This document shows, one piece after another, positions 1 through 8,060 of a DNA stretch of 64,000 nucleotides; positions within the stretch are counted from its first letter, which is position 1, and each line of letters opens with the position of its first letter. Both the position numbers and the translations under genes were made by a program. The DNA is from Methyloceanibacter sp. wino2 (lineage in GTDB: Bacteria > Pseudomonadota > Alphaproteobacteria > Rhizobiales > Methyloligellaceae): positions 186,001 to 250,000 of the forward strand of contig NZ_CP028960.1 of NCBI RefSeq assembly GCF_003071365.1, read 5' to 3'. The notes under the pieces are model-generated. The model had not been told where the DNA came from and ran no database searches. It saw nothing but the letters and a program-made list of their open reading frames with translations.

Positions 1-1028
1 TGTTGCCAGCGCAGAAGCGCTTCAAATCTGACAAGACGCCCGGACCGCACGTGGAAGATCGGCTGGTACTGGAGCTGGAGCTGCCCTGCATCGAGAGCGC
101 GCGCCAAATCCGCCTTGAGCTCTTGCCGCTGTTTGGCGTGCTCGGCCATTTCGCGGTCGAAGAAGCGATAGCTGTTGCGCTCGCCCTTTGCGAAATACAG
201 CGCCGTGTCCGAATTGCGGAGGAGTTCTTCCGTGCTCACCCCATCCTTCGGGACCATGGCAATGCCGATGCTAGCGCCAATCTCAACCTGACAGTCTTCG
301 ATGTTGAATGGTGCACTGAGTGCCTCTACAAGGCCTGCCGCCAATCGCTCGAGATTGTCCGTCGACGTTGCATGACGCGTAACGAGCAGAAACTCGTCGC
401 CGCCCAGGCGCGCAAGGATATCCACGTCATTGGCGAGACATTTAATCCGCGTTGCGACTGCTTTCAGGAGGGCATCGCCGAAGGGATGCCCGTAGCTATC
501 GTTGACCTCCTTGAAGTGATCGAGGTCGATATAGAGCAGCGCCGCTTCTCGATTGTCCCGGCAAACCTCCTCAAGCAGAGCGTCCAATTTCTCGTGCGCA
601 TACGTTCTATTGTATGTACCGGTGAGCGTGTCGTGCCGTGCAAGGTAGGTCAGTTGCTCCCGAATACGTCGCTTCTCCGTAACGTCCCGGAAGAACAGCG
701 TGAGGGTCTCCTCGCTCGGATAGGCGTGAACCTCGAACCAGATCTGCATCGACTCCAGGTATTCTTCGAATACCACCGGCTTCTGGTGCTCGAGCGCCCA
801 TATGTAGTTCTGATGAAACGGGCCACCGAACGCTTCGGGAAAGGCCTCCCAAAGGCTTCTTCCGATGCTGATGTCGCGGCCTTTCAGCAAGTCGATCGCT
901 TGGCTGTTGCGGTAGAGAATACGCCACTCGTGATCGAGAACGGTTACACTGTCCGTCGTGCTCTCCAGCACGAATTCGCTTCGGCTTATTTCAAGCCCAT
1001 TGCGCGTAAAGCCGTTATTCGATGCCAT
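1..1028 (-). CDS. PAS-GGDEF-EAL cyclic-di-GMP signalling protein (3' part outside window)
   Basis: The frame stays open on the minus strand from an ATG at 1028 to the window edge, giving 342 residues of a longer protein. Residues about 20-118 look like a PAS sensor domain. A GGDEF domain follows with the intact motif LGGDEF at 208-213, preceded by the metal/substrate stretch YIDLDHFKEVND. The last visible residues (about 318-342) begin an EAL phosphodiesterase domain, with QYQPIF and the signature FEALLRW. GGDEF domains make cyclic di-GMP and EAL domains degrade it. Whether both are active here cannot be judged because the EAL part is cut off. No transmembrane segment is visible, so the protein is probably cytosolic and senses through PAS. 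A long plus-strand frame over the same bases is only its mirror. Confidence 0.92.
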   Translation of the reverse strand, partial: MASNNGFTRNGLEISRSEFVLESTTDSVTVLDHEWRILYRNSQAIDLLKGRDISIGRSLWEAFPEAFGGPFHQNYIWALEHQKPVVFEEYLESMQIWFEVHAYPSEETLTLFFRDVTEKRRIREQLTYLARHDTLTGTYNRTYAHEKLDALLEEVCRDNREAALLYIDLDHFKEVNDSYGHPFGDALLKAVATRIKCLANDVDILARLGGDEFLLVTRHATSTDNLERLAAGLVEALSAPFNIEDCQVEIGASIGIAMVPKDGVSTEELLRNSDTALYFAKGERNSYRFFDREMAEHAKQRQELKADLARALDAGQLQLQYQPIFHVRSGRLVRFEALLRWQ

Positions 1029-1293
1029 TCTCACAACTCCAGACGGGGCGCTCCGCAATTCTAGTAGAATTTTTTTCGCAGCTACAGGTCTATCTAACTA
1101 AACAGACTACAGATTAACAAACAGGGGGCGCCTCCGAGGCAGCTTGCGCCCCATCGTTAACCAGGTGTTAACGCTGCCGGGCCGGGCGCCGGCGAAGCCA
1201 TTGCTGTCGGCTGCGAGCTGCTCGGGCTAAAATCGGGGGCGGATGCCCCCTGCTCTGCCTTTGCGAGCGCCGCATAGCTACAAAGGAGCCGAA

Positions 1294-1770
1294 ATGCCCG
1301 ATCCGCACACCTGTGACTTTTCCGTACGGCTGAGGCAACTACCGCGGCAGCTGCTCCTGGCTCTGCTCAATGGCACCGCCATCCTTGTGATTGCCGCGGC
1401 GCTTCTCGCACTTGCAGCAACAGCAAACGTCACGCATCTGGCCGAGACCGTCGCCGCGACCATGACCGATGCCGTTCTGACCCGTGTCGACGTGAAGCCG
1501 CGCCGTGTCTTGGAGAAACTCGAAGACCTCACGGTGGAAATCCAGTCCTTGAGGTCTGAACTTCAGGAAAAGAAGGTCTACGGGGGCGCGCCTCTCGATC
1601 CCGCGATCGACCGGTTATACGAGAGGCTCGCCGCGCTGGAGACGGCCATCGACCAACTCCGCGATGGCCGGTCTCAACTCTTGGACGAAGCAACCGCGCG
1701 GCTCAGTCTTTCACTCGGCCAGGCGCTGCAGGATTTCGGTGCGTGCAAGGCGACGCCGGCAAGCCCTTGA
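1294..1770 (+). CDS. Small membrane protein with coiled-coil tail, unknown function
   Basis: This encodes 158 residues. I chose the ATG at 1294 because AAAGGAG lies just upstream; the frame opens 17 codons earlier without such a site. Residues about 20-45 form one hydrophobic helix. The rest is charged and helical, with heptad-like stretches near 70-91 and 103-135 that suggest a coiled coil. The likely topology is one membrane anchor with a coiled-coil domain on one side. I do not recognise a family. It stands alone on the plus strand, with about 265 bases before it and about 195 after it that hold no other gene. Confidence 0.65.
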   Translation: MPDPHTCDFSVRLRQLPRQLLLALLNGTAILVIAAALLALAATANVTHLAETVAATMTDAVLTRVDVKPRRVLEKLEDLTVEIQSLRSELQEKKVYGGAPLDPAIDRLYERLAALETAIDQLRDGRSQLLDEATARLSLSLGQALQDFGACKATPASP

Positions 1771-1966
1771 GCCCTCGTCGTGCTCCAAATACTCAACCGG
1801 CCGGCGCCGAGTCGCAACGCATTTTCCCTCTTGCCAGGGGCAGGATTTTTCCCACTCTTCTCGATTGCGCGGCGCCCCGGCCGCGTTTGCTCTGAATCAA
1901 GACATTCGTCGCTCCGAAGTCGTTAGAATCAACCCTTCGGACCTTGGAGACCTATAAGGAGAAGCC

Positions 1967-2167
1967 ATGAGCATCGAAGATCTCACCCTGGACGAGGTGG
2001 AACGGCGCATTCAGATTGTCGAAGACAATCTGCGCGAGTTGATGGAACAGGCAGCCGCCTTTTCCGGCGCCGCGGACGAAGAACGCAATGCGACGCGCAT
2101 CTCCGACCAGCAGGAGAAACTCGATGCACTCATGGCCCGGCGCGAACAGCTAATGGCGCAAAGCTAG
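1967..2167 (+). CDS. 66-residue helical protein, unknown function
   Basis: The 66-residue product is highly charged, rich in Glu, Gln and Ala, and predicted to be almost fully helical, apart from a short Ser-Gly-Ala break near residue 33. The ATG follows TAAGGAG at good spacing, which supports translation. It has no signal peptide or membrane segment, so it should be cytosolic. It is followed after only three bases by a 35-codon Cys/Lys-rich frame, so the two are probably translated together. I do not recognise the family. Confidence 0.72.
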   Translation: MSIEDLTLDEVERRIQIVEDNLRELMEQAAAFSGAADEERNATRISDQQEKLDALMARREQLMAQS

Positions 2168-2170
2168 CCG

Positions 2171-2278
2171 ATGGCCAAGAAGGGCGACGGCAAGCACGGC
2201 CATAAAAAGAAGCCGTGCTCGAAATGCCCCAAGAAGAAAATGTGCTCGAAATGTCCTAAGCGGGCCAAGAGCCGGTAA
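2171..2278 (+). CDS. 35-residue Cys/Lys-rich microprotein, possible zinc knuckle
   Basis: An ATG three bases after the preceding stop opens a 35-codon frame ending in TAA at 2276-2278. About a third of the residues are Lys, and the core holds a repeated hexapeptide CSKCPK, giving four Cys at residues 16, 19, 25 and 28 (CxxC-x5-CxxC). That arrangement could bind one zinc or a redox metal, and the charge could suit nucleic-acid binding; both ideas are inference. There is no clear ribosome site of its own, so translation probably depends on coupling to the 66-residue gene upstream. The biased composition argues against chance, but such a short frame needs comparative support. Confidence 0.55.
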   Translation: MAKKGDGKHGHKKKPCSKCPKKKMCSKCPKRAKSR

Positions 2279-2411
2279 GGCGTTAGCAGGACTCAATCAG
2301 GCGCTGCATCACGTTCAACGCGGCCGCAGCGGGGAGTCCTGCAAACACCCCCAATCACAAACATACCAATTCATACGCCGGATACCTGTCCGCTTACGCT
2401 GTTGCTTCCGT

Positions 2412-2437
2412 GGAACCCAACCACGGCATGCGGTGTT
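2412..2437 (+). promoter_or_regulatory. Possible EcfG-type promoter (GGAAC-N17-TGTT)
   Basis: GGAAC at 2412-2416 and TGTT at 2434-2437 are separated by 17 bases. Alphaproteobacterial EcfG promoters are usually GGAAC-N16/17-CGTT, so this is one mismatch away. It lies about 105 bases before the secreted repeat protein at 2542. A single match of this size can occur by chance. Confidence 0.3.
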
Positions 2438-2541
2438 AGGCATTGGTAAAACCTGTATGCACTCGCGTCTTGCATTCGGCGAAACCAGGTCAAACACTCG
2501 GCCAGGTGCGTGACTCAATTGATAGCAGAGGAAACGACAAC

Positions 2542-2796
2542 ATGTTCAAAGCCCCCCACACATTGATTTTCGGTGCTGCGCTGCTGGTTGGCGCTGCCGG
2601 GCTCTCCACGGCGGCCTTCGCCGCAGATCCGATCGAGAAGGCCGAGGAAGGTAAGATGGCGCCGGGCTCGGAGATGCCAGCGCCGCCCGAAGAGAGCGCG
2701 ATGGAAGAGGCCGAGGAAGGCAAGATGACGCCTGGCTCAGAGACGCCGGCCCCGCCCGAAGAGAGCGCGATGGAAGAGGCCGAGGAAGGCAACTAG
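2542..2796 (+). CDS. Secreted acidic protein with 23-residue tandem repeats
   Basis: This encodes 84 residues. The ATG at 2542 is preferred over an upstream in-frame start because it has AGAGGAAA upstream and opens a clean Sec signal peptide, with likely cleavage after Ala27. The mature part is only about 57 residues and is built from a 23-residue unit (AEEGKM-PGSE-PAPPEES pattern) present about 2.3 times. The underlying DNA is a 69-bp repeat (2641-2709, 2710-2778 and a partial copy from 2779). It is very acidic, Pro-rich and has no Cys, so it should be periplasmic and disordered. It is followed by a strong terminator, and a possible EcfG promoter lies upstream. I do not recognise the family. 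Confidence 0.78.
   Translation: MFKAPHTLIFGAALLVGAAGLSTAAFAADPIEKAEEGKMAPGSEMPAPPEESAMEEAEEGKMTPGSETPAPPEESAMEEAEEGN
2641..2796 (+). repeat. 69-bp tandem repeat inside the secreted acidic protein gene
   Basis: Units run 2641-2709 and 2710-2778, with a truncated third copy 2779-2796. Each begins with codons for AEEG. The near identity of the copies suggests recent duplication, and copy number may vary between strains. Confidence 0.8.
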
Positions 2797-2832
2797 GACA
2801 TCTCCTCGAGATGTCATCATTGATGAGATTGG

Positions 2833-2863
2833 GGGCGCTGGAATTGTTCCAGCGCCCTTTTTT
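2833..2863 (+). terminator. Rho-independent terminator
   Basis: A perfect 11-bp stem (2833-2843 with 2847-2857, three-base loop) is followed by six T. It ends the transcript of the secreted repeat protein and separates it from the convergent L,D-transpeptidase gene. Confidence 0.9.
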
Positions 2864-2927
2864 CACTGAGCCTGTTCAGGGTCGCCTTCCCAAGCGAATT
2901 GAACGTCCAGCGAAACATCGTTCCCGG

Positions 2928-3524
2928 TTAGCGGCCCCGCCGGAAGAGGCCACGGAACGGCCCGCGCCGCTGACGCGTCTCGGTGTAACCCGTCCCTTCG
3001 CTAGACCCCAAGGTACGAACTGCGGGTGGTGCCGAACTGGCAGCCCATCTCCCCGCGGGATCCGATCCGGAAACCACGACCTTGGTGCCTGCCATGCCGT
3101 GCTGCTCCACGAGATTGTAGAGGGTCTGTGCATTGTTGAGCGAAAGCCGTACGCAGCCATGAGAGCGCGGCGTACCCATGCCGGGATGATTCGACCCATG
3201 AATAGCGTGACCGCGTGTGGTGAAGAAAATCGAGTGAGGCATGCCTGCGCCATCCCACTCATCTGAATAGTGCATCCGCTCCATACGGAAAGCGCTGTAG
3301 TTTCCCGTGGGAGTCGAATAGCCTGTCGCGCCTGTGGAGACAGGCCAGCGATAGCGAGTCTCTCCATTCACGGAGACGGTCATCGATTGGCTGGGCTTGT
3401 CGATATTGATGAGAATCGCAGCAAGCGCCGGGCTCGTCAGCATGCTGAGAACCGCGGCAAGCAGTGCACCCACCACCCAGTGGCGTTGTCCCTGCCCAAC
3501 TCGTGTCATGGTTTTCCCCAGCAT
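2928..3524 (-). CDS. L,D-transpeptidase (YkuD domain), exported
   Basis: The 198-residue product has an N-terminal signal sequence (hydrophobic residues about 17-36) followed by a YkuD domain from about residue 37 to 155. The family's catalytic signature is intact: HGSN at 109-112 and SHGCVRL at 121-127, with Cys124 as nucleophile. These enzymes form 3-3 peptidoglycan cross-links or attach proteins to the wall in the periplasm. The C-terminal 40 residues are basic and low in complexity. The ATG at 3524 has GGGAGG about eight bases upstream; an alternative ATG is five codons in. It is transcribed towards the plus-strand gene at 2542. Confidence 0.92.
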   Translation of the reverse strand: MLGKTMTRVGQGQRHWVVGALLAAVLSMLTSPALAAILINIDKPSQSMTVSVNGETRYRWPVSTGATGYSTPTGNYSAFRMERMHYSDEWDGAGMPHSIFFTTRGHAIHGSNHPGMGTPRSHGCVRLSLNNAQTLYNLVEQHGMAGTKVVVSGSDPAGRWAASSAPPAVRTLGSSEGTGYTETRQRRGPFRGLFRRGR

Positions 3525-3696
3525 GGCGTTCCCTCCCGCAATGGTACGTCAGCCGCATACAGCATAGCATGACGCGGTCTGGCGGGCCCGCACGATCGCG
3601 TGACCCACACGGGCCCATATGGGGTGGCTTTGGGCTGGCGCAAGGCCGCTTTTTCAGACAAGGACTAGAGTGAAGGGGCAATCTAAGAGGGTGCCG

Positions 3697-4374
3697 ATGA
3701 CAAAGGTGGAGATTTCCTATTACTCCGACGTTCTGTGTATCTGGGCCTATGTGGCCGAGAGACGGCTGGATGAGCTCGCCGCGCAATTCGGCGACCAGGT
3801 CGAAATCGTGCCCCGCTATTGCTCCGTGTTTCCCGATGCGTGGGGCAAGATCGAAGCCAAAGGGGGATTCGAGCACTTCAACAAGCATCTCACAGAGGTT
3901 GCCGCACGCTTCCCCCACATCGTTGTCAGCGACCAGGTCTGGCTTCGTGGGCGCCCGCGCACCTCGGCAAGCCCACACCAGTTCCTCAAAGCTGTCGAAC
4001 TCGTCGAACGCAGTGACGGCGCACCCCTGCCCCCCTATCTCGACCGTCTGTCGACCCGCGCCGCCCGCGACATCCGCCATGCCTTCTTCGCCGAGGCCCA
4101 GGATATCGGCGAGTGGGACGTCCAACTCGAAATTGCCGAAAAGCTCGGGATTGACTCGGCCTTGATCGACGACAAGCTGCGCTCGTCCGAAGCGCTGGCA
4201 GCGCTCGTGATCGACTACGGACTGGCCGCAGACAATGGCGTCGCTGGCAGCCCGACCTTCCTGATGAACGAAGGCCGGCAGAAACTCTTCGGCAATGTGG
4301 GATACCGGCTGCTCGAAGCCAATGTGCAGGAGCTTCTCCGCCGTCCCGAGCAGGACGGTGCGAGCTGGTGCTAG
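3697..4374 (+). CDS. DsbA/FrnE-like thioredoxin-fold protein lacking the second active-site Cys
   Basis: The 225-residue protein has the thioredoxin-like fold of the DsbA/2-hydroxychromene-2-carboxylate isomerase superfamily: an N-terminal strand followed by SDVLCIWAY, a helical insertion, and the cis-Pro region VAGSPTF near residue 187. In the FrnE group the active site is CPWC; here it reads CIWA, so the resolving Cys is Ala. It is therefore unlikely to be a dithiol oxidoreductase and may act as a glutathione-linked isomerase or transferase (inference). There is no signal peptide, so it is cytosolic. I used the ATG at 3697 because homology begins there. Confidence 0.82.
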   Translation: MTKVEISYYSDVLCIWAYVAERRLDELAAQFGDQVEIVPRYCSVFPDAWGKIEAKGGFEHFNKHLTEVAARFPHIVVSDQVWLRGRPRTSASPHQFLKAVELVERSDGAPLPPYLDRLSTRAARDIRHAFFAEAQDIGEWDVQLEIAEKLGIDSALIDDKLRSSEALAALVIDYGLAADNGVAGSPTFLMNEGRQKLFGNVGYRLLEANVQELLRRPEQDGASWC

Positions 4375-4386
4375 ACGGCACTGTCC

Positions 4387-5592
4387 TTAGTGCCCGCCCC
4401 CGCCCGCGAGACCGATGCCCGTTACGAGCGCAATCCAGACCTTTATGCGAAGGCCCCACGCTTTGATGATACCGAGTCCGCCGAGGATATGGCCCAAGAC
4501 CCCGTGAGGGAGATTGCGGTCGTAGGTCTGCACGATACAGCCACTGCCGTTGACGAGGCGTTCTGCATGCTCCGGATAGACCATATCGAGCGCCGCGACG
4601 ACCTCGCCGCGTTTTGAAAACTCGGAGGGCTCGATGAGCCGTCCCGTGGGCGCGAGCTGCCCGGCGGCAATTTCCGGCTGGATCGCAGTGATCCGCGCCG
4701 GCAGCACGGAGTCGACCATCTCCACGTTGAAATTCGTATCGCAGGCCACCTCGGCAGGCATGCCGACATAGAGTACCGAACGCGAGACTTGCGAGAAGCC
4801 GGCCACCACCCGTTTCGGGTGGGCTTCGTCCCGGTCGGGAATGATGAGCATCGCCGGGTTCGATGCGAACTGCGCGGCGCGTGCACCCACATGCAAGGTG
4901 ACCTGATCGACAACGCCGTCCACCTGGGAGCGGACCGTGGTCTTCTCCAGTTCGACCTTGGCCTGCTCGAGTTGCGCGTTTGCGCTCTCCCGTTGCGCAG
5001 GAAGCACTTCTGTCAGCTGCAGATTGGCCTCGTCCAGTAGCGCCTGGGACTGCGCAACCTTGGCCTCACCGGCGGCCTTGTCGGCCACGGCCGCTTGATA
5101 GCGGCGTTCGTTGTAGGCCGGCGACTTGCGCCTCTTCAGTTCGGCCTGATCGTCGAACACCTCGATGGCTTGCTGCAGTTCTGCCTTCTCGCGGTCGAGG
5201 GACGCTTGCGCCGAATGGACCTCGGCCTCGGCGGACGCGACCGACTTGTCTATCTCGGCAAGCTTGAGTTCGGCGGTCTTCACCGCCGCTTCCTCGGTCG
5301 CCTTGTCGACGGTGAACAGGATCTGGCCGGGCTTCACGCGCGTCCCGTTGTCGACCTCGATGCTCGTAACGGTGCCGCCGTTCTCGCTGACAACCGGAAC
5401 CGTGCGGAAGGGCACAAAGCCCGTGTAGGACTTCGGGTAGTAGTAGAACACCGTGAAGAAGACGATGAACGCCAAAGCCAGCCACGCGAACAGCGCCATA
5501 TGGACGTTGTAGAGCGTGATCGGAATCCCCTTCCAACGCAGATACATGATGCGCAGGACGAAAGGGATGGAGGTTACGGTGAGCTCAATCAC
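4387..5592 (-). CDS. HlyD-family membrane fusion protein (YibH/YiaV-like)
   Basis: The 401-residue protein has an N-terminal membrane helix (about 32-52), a biotinyl-lipoyl half-motif (ENGGTVTSIEVDNGTRVKPGQ), a long alpha-helical hairpin (about 95-205) rich in Ala, Glu and Gln, a second lipoyl half (TTVRSQVDGVVDQV), and a beta-barrel domain. This is the architecture of inner-membrane adaptors that link a pump to an outer-membrane channel. The C-terminus ends in another hydrophobic stretch and Gly-rich tail. The GTG start at 5592 overlaps the restored stop of the small membrane protein before it by four bases, resembling the E. coli yibI-yibH and yiaW-yiaV pairs. No dedicated ABC or MFS pump is adjacent, so the substrate is unknown. 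Confidence 0.88.
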   Translation of the reverse strand: MIELTVTSIPFVLRIMYLRWKGIPITLYNVHMALFAWLALAFIVFFTVFYYYPKSYTGFVPFRTVPVVSENGGTVTSIEVDNGTRVKPGQILFTVDKATEEAAVKTAELKLAEIDKSVASAEAEVHSAQASLDREKAELQQAIEVFDDQAELKRRKSPAYNERRYQAAVADKAAGEAKVAQSQALLDEANLQLTEVLPAQRESANAQLEQAKVELEKTTVRSQVDGVVDQVTLHVGARAAQFASNPAMLIIPDRDEAHPKRVVAGFSQVSRSVLYVGMPAEVACDTNFNVEMVDSVLPARITAIQPEIAAGQLAPTGRLIEPSEFSKRGEVVAALDMVYPEHAERLVNGSGCIVQTYDRNLPHGVLGHILGGLGIIKAWGLRIKVWIALVTGIGLAGGGGH

Positions 5593-6178
5593 GCTTCCGT
5601 CCCTCCCTTCGCGGGCGAGGCCATTTGTTCAGGCGCGCCGTCCGGCTTTGCCCCACTCTCTTCCGGTGACTCGGATTTCGCCGTCCGTGTCTTCCGCTTC
5701 CGAGCGGGCTTGGGTGGCGGCGCAGCTTCAGGTTCGTCCGGCACACGCCTGCCTGTGTGGTCGTGCTCCCCAGATGCTCGTGATGCAACTCGTCGAGCAT
5801 GGCGCTTTCAAGCTCGCCTTTGAGGATGTGCTCTTTGCGCGGCTCGAACCACAGCATCAGATCGCGGGCCAGCGCCGTTACGATCAACGCCAAGGGAAGC
5901 AGAATGCTGAAATGGCTTAGCGGCGGAAAAATCTCATAAGCGAAGGCGATCATGAGAAGCGTCGGGATCGTCGTCTTCAGCGGCGTCCCTTCATTGTGTT
6001 CTTCGGCGAATTTGTCGAACCGCGCGTAGACATGAAAAACGCCGAAGACCAGGAGGAACAATAGGATCAGCGCCATGAACGACGTCATGTCCGTGTGTCC
6101 AGGCGCCGTCCACCATGGCACCGTCTGCGCCTCCGCGCCTGCCGTCGCTTCTGCTTTCAAGGACGCCCCCTGCCCCAC
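5589..6178 (-). CDS. Small inner-membrane protein paired with HlyD-type adaptor; apparent frameshift near 5770
   Basis: The product has hydrophobic segments near residues 34-52 and 70-106, and a charged, disordered C-terminal tail. As read, the frame runs to 5585 with an Arg-rich tail. If one base is added to the C run at 5768-5771 (five C instead of four), the tail becomes an acidic/Pro/Lys-rich sequence ending in GGTEA, and the stop at 5589-5591 overlaps the GTG start of the adaptor gene by exactly four bases. That fit makes the longer reading (196 residues) more likely and the deletion a probable sequence error. Its position resembles yiaW/yibI beside yiaV/yibH. The GTG start at 6178 is uncertain; an internal ATG lies 30 codons later. 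Confidence 0.7.
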
Positions 6179-6213
6179 GCAAGAATTATCCGCTCAGCCT
6201 GACGTGAGCGAGA

Positions 6214-6546
6214 CTACGGCTTCATCAATGACTCGACTGCGGCGAGCAGATTCGTGTCGGGATTTTCGAGGCAGTAGTCGCGCAGCTTCTTGGCGTTGGA
6301 TTTGAGCTTCTCGACATCGACGACGGTATCGCCCTTCTTGCCGCTGTAATAGCCGTGGAGCCAGACCGCGATCGTATCTGGGTCCGAGACCTTGTAGAGC
6401 GCGAACTGGTCGCAGGTGATCTCGCTGACATCGATCGTGACCTGCGCCGACGCCGTGGCGCCGAACGGGACGGATAGAGCCAAGGTGAATGCGAACGGCT
6501 TTCCAGCCGCCGCGAATGACTTCAAGCGCTCATACATGAGTGGCAC
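6214..6546 (-). CDS. HdeA-family periplasmic acid-stress-like protein
   Basis: The 110-residue product has a signal peptide ending near ATASAQ, then a domain of about 75 residues with features of the HdeA/HdeB family: ITCDQF near the start, a WLHGYYSGKKG segment in the middle and a second Cys in LRDYCLENP. Those two Cys should form the family disulfide. HdeA proteins are small periplasmic chaperones that protect against acid aggregation. The gene begins nine bases after the mscS stop, so the two are probably co-transcribed. The start may be GTG at 6546 or ATG at 6537. Confidence 0.85.
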   Translation of the reverse strand: MPLMYERLKSFAAAGKPFAFTLALSVPFGATASAQVTIDVSEITCDQFALYKVSDPDTIAVWLHGYYSGKKGDTVVDVEKLKSNAKKLRDYCLENPDTNLLAAVESLMKP

Positions 6547-6555
6547 TCCCGTTTC

Positions 6556-7947
6556 CTATTTGTCGTCACCAGTGTGACCCTGATCACCAGAAGATATCGA
6601 TTCTCGATCGACAGAAGGCGTTTTCTCGAGAACGGGCGGCGTTACCGGCTTGTTTGGATCCACCGGAATGAAATGCACGTCTTGCTGCGGGAACGGAATC
6701 GAGATGCCGACGGAGTCGAACAGCTCTTTGACGTAGCGCGTCAGGTCCCAATAGACGGTCCAATAATCGGATGTTTTCACCCAGGGGCGGCAAATGAGAT
6801 TCACGGAGCTGTCGGCGAGCTCGTTGACCCGGATCGTCGGTGCCGGGTCCTTCAGCACAAGCGGATGCGCCTCGACAGCCTGCTCCAAAACCTTCAGCGC
6901 TTCCGGAATGGAATCGTCATAGCCAATGCCGAAGACGAGATCGACGCGACGCGTCTCGCTGGCCGTGACGTTGGTGATCACATTGCCCCAGACATTCTTA
7001 TTTGGAATGACGATGACTTGGTTGTCGGGCGTGGTGACGGTCGTAGCGAAGATATTGGTGCTCTTGACCGTCCCGGCGACGCCGCCAATGTCCGCATAGT
7101 CGCCCACGTCGAACGGGCGATAGATCATGATCATGAGTCCCGACGCAAGATTGCTGAGCGAGTCTTGCATGGCAAAGGCCGCGATGATGGACGCGCCGCC
7201 AAACACGGCGAAGAGTGGCGTGACATCGACGCCGAGGCCCGACAAGACCAGCATCAATCCTACGGCCAGAACGATCCAATAGATGATGCCGACGATGAAG
7301 GCTTGCAGAAGATCGGAGATATTCGGCACGTGACCGATCCAGCGCCGGACAATCGCCCGGACTATGCGTGCGACAAATATCAGCGCCAGAAACGCAACGA
7401 CGACGATGGCGGCGTTCTTCAGGAACAATAGGCCCCGATCGTCGGCCTTCATCCAATCCATTGCCCAGGCAATGAGGGTCTTGATGTCCGCCTTGCGCGT
7501 CTCTTCGAGAAAGATGGCGTTCTGGTAATCGCGATAGACCGCGATCTCCTTGGCGTCGCCGCCCTTCCGCTCCCAGGCGTTGACGACCGCAGTGTAGCGA
7601 TCGAAGAGGTAGTTCCGTTCAGCGTACAGTTTCGTCAGATTTTCGCGCTGGGTAGACTTCGCGTCGCCATTGGCCTTGGCAACGGAGATCTGCGCGTCGA
7701 CCACCTGCTCCGTCTTGGTCTTCACGATGTCGAGCCACTTGGCAGCCAGAGCCTTGAGCTCTTCCACGGTCATCGGAACCATGAGAAGTTCGAGATCGTC
7801 GAGCTTCACCTGAGGATCTGTGACGTTGCTGGAGAAGACGGGCGCACTCTGTGCAGGAGCAGCATCCTGCGCGAACGATGGCTGTGGCGCAGCGAAAATT
7901 GTAACGCTGCCCAGAAGCAGCATGGAAAGAGCTATCAAGCGCAGCAT
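6556..7947 (-). CDS. MscS-family mechanosensitive channel
   Basis: The ATG at 7947 is chosen because GGGGGA lies just upstream and it opens a signal peptide; an in-frame start ten codons earlier lacks this. The 463-residue protein has a signal sequence, a periplasmic helical region of about 130 residues, then several membrane helices. The pore-lining Gly/Ala-rich helix (GASIIAAFAMQDSLSNLASG) and the beta domain (FDVGDYADIGGVAGTVK, PNKNVWGNVITN) follow. This is the MscS core that releases solutes on hypo-osmotic shock. The C-terminal tail is Pro-rich. It is the first gene of a probable unit with the HdeA-like protein, the small membrane protein and the HlyD-type adaptor. Confidence 0.93.
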   Translation of the reverse strand: MLRLIALSMLLLGSVTIFAAPQPSFAQDAAPAQSAPVFSSNVTDPQVKLDDLELLMVPMTVEELKALAAKWLDIVKTKTEQVVDAQISVAKANGDAKSTQRENLTKLYAERNYLFDRYTAVVNAWERKGGDAKEIAVYRDYQNAIFLEETRKADIKTLIAWAMDWMKADDRGLLFLKNAAIVVVAFLALIFVARIVRAIVRRWIGHVPNISDLLQAFIVGIIYWIVLAVGLMLVLSGLGVDVTPLFAVFGGASIIAAFAMQDSLSNLASGLMIMIYRPFDVGDYADIGGVAGTVKSTNIFATTVTTPDNQVIVIPNKNVWGNVITNVTASETRRVDLVFGIGYDDSIPEALKVLEQAVEAHPLVLKDPAPTIRVNELADSSVNLICRPWVKTSDYWTVYWDLTRYVKELFDSVGISIPFPQQDVHFIPVDPNKPVTPPVLEKTPSVDRESISSGDQGHTGDDK

Positions 7948-8060
7948 CGTTCCCCCTAATTCCCGTTTCAAGTGCAAACCCTTACTAGCCCTTTCGGCTC
8001 AACTGTAAAGCCCCCTTGGCACGCCTGTTGGAGTGGTTGGCCGCGGGGGGGCGCGTCTCC

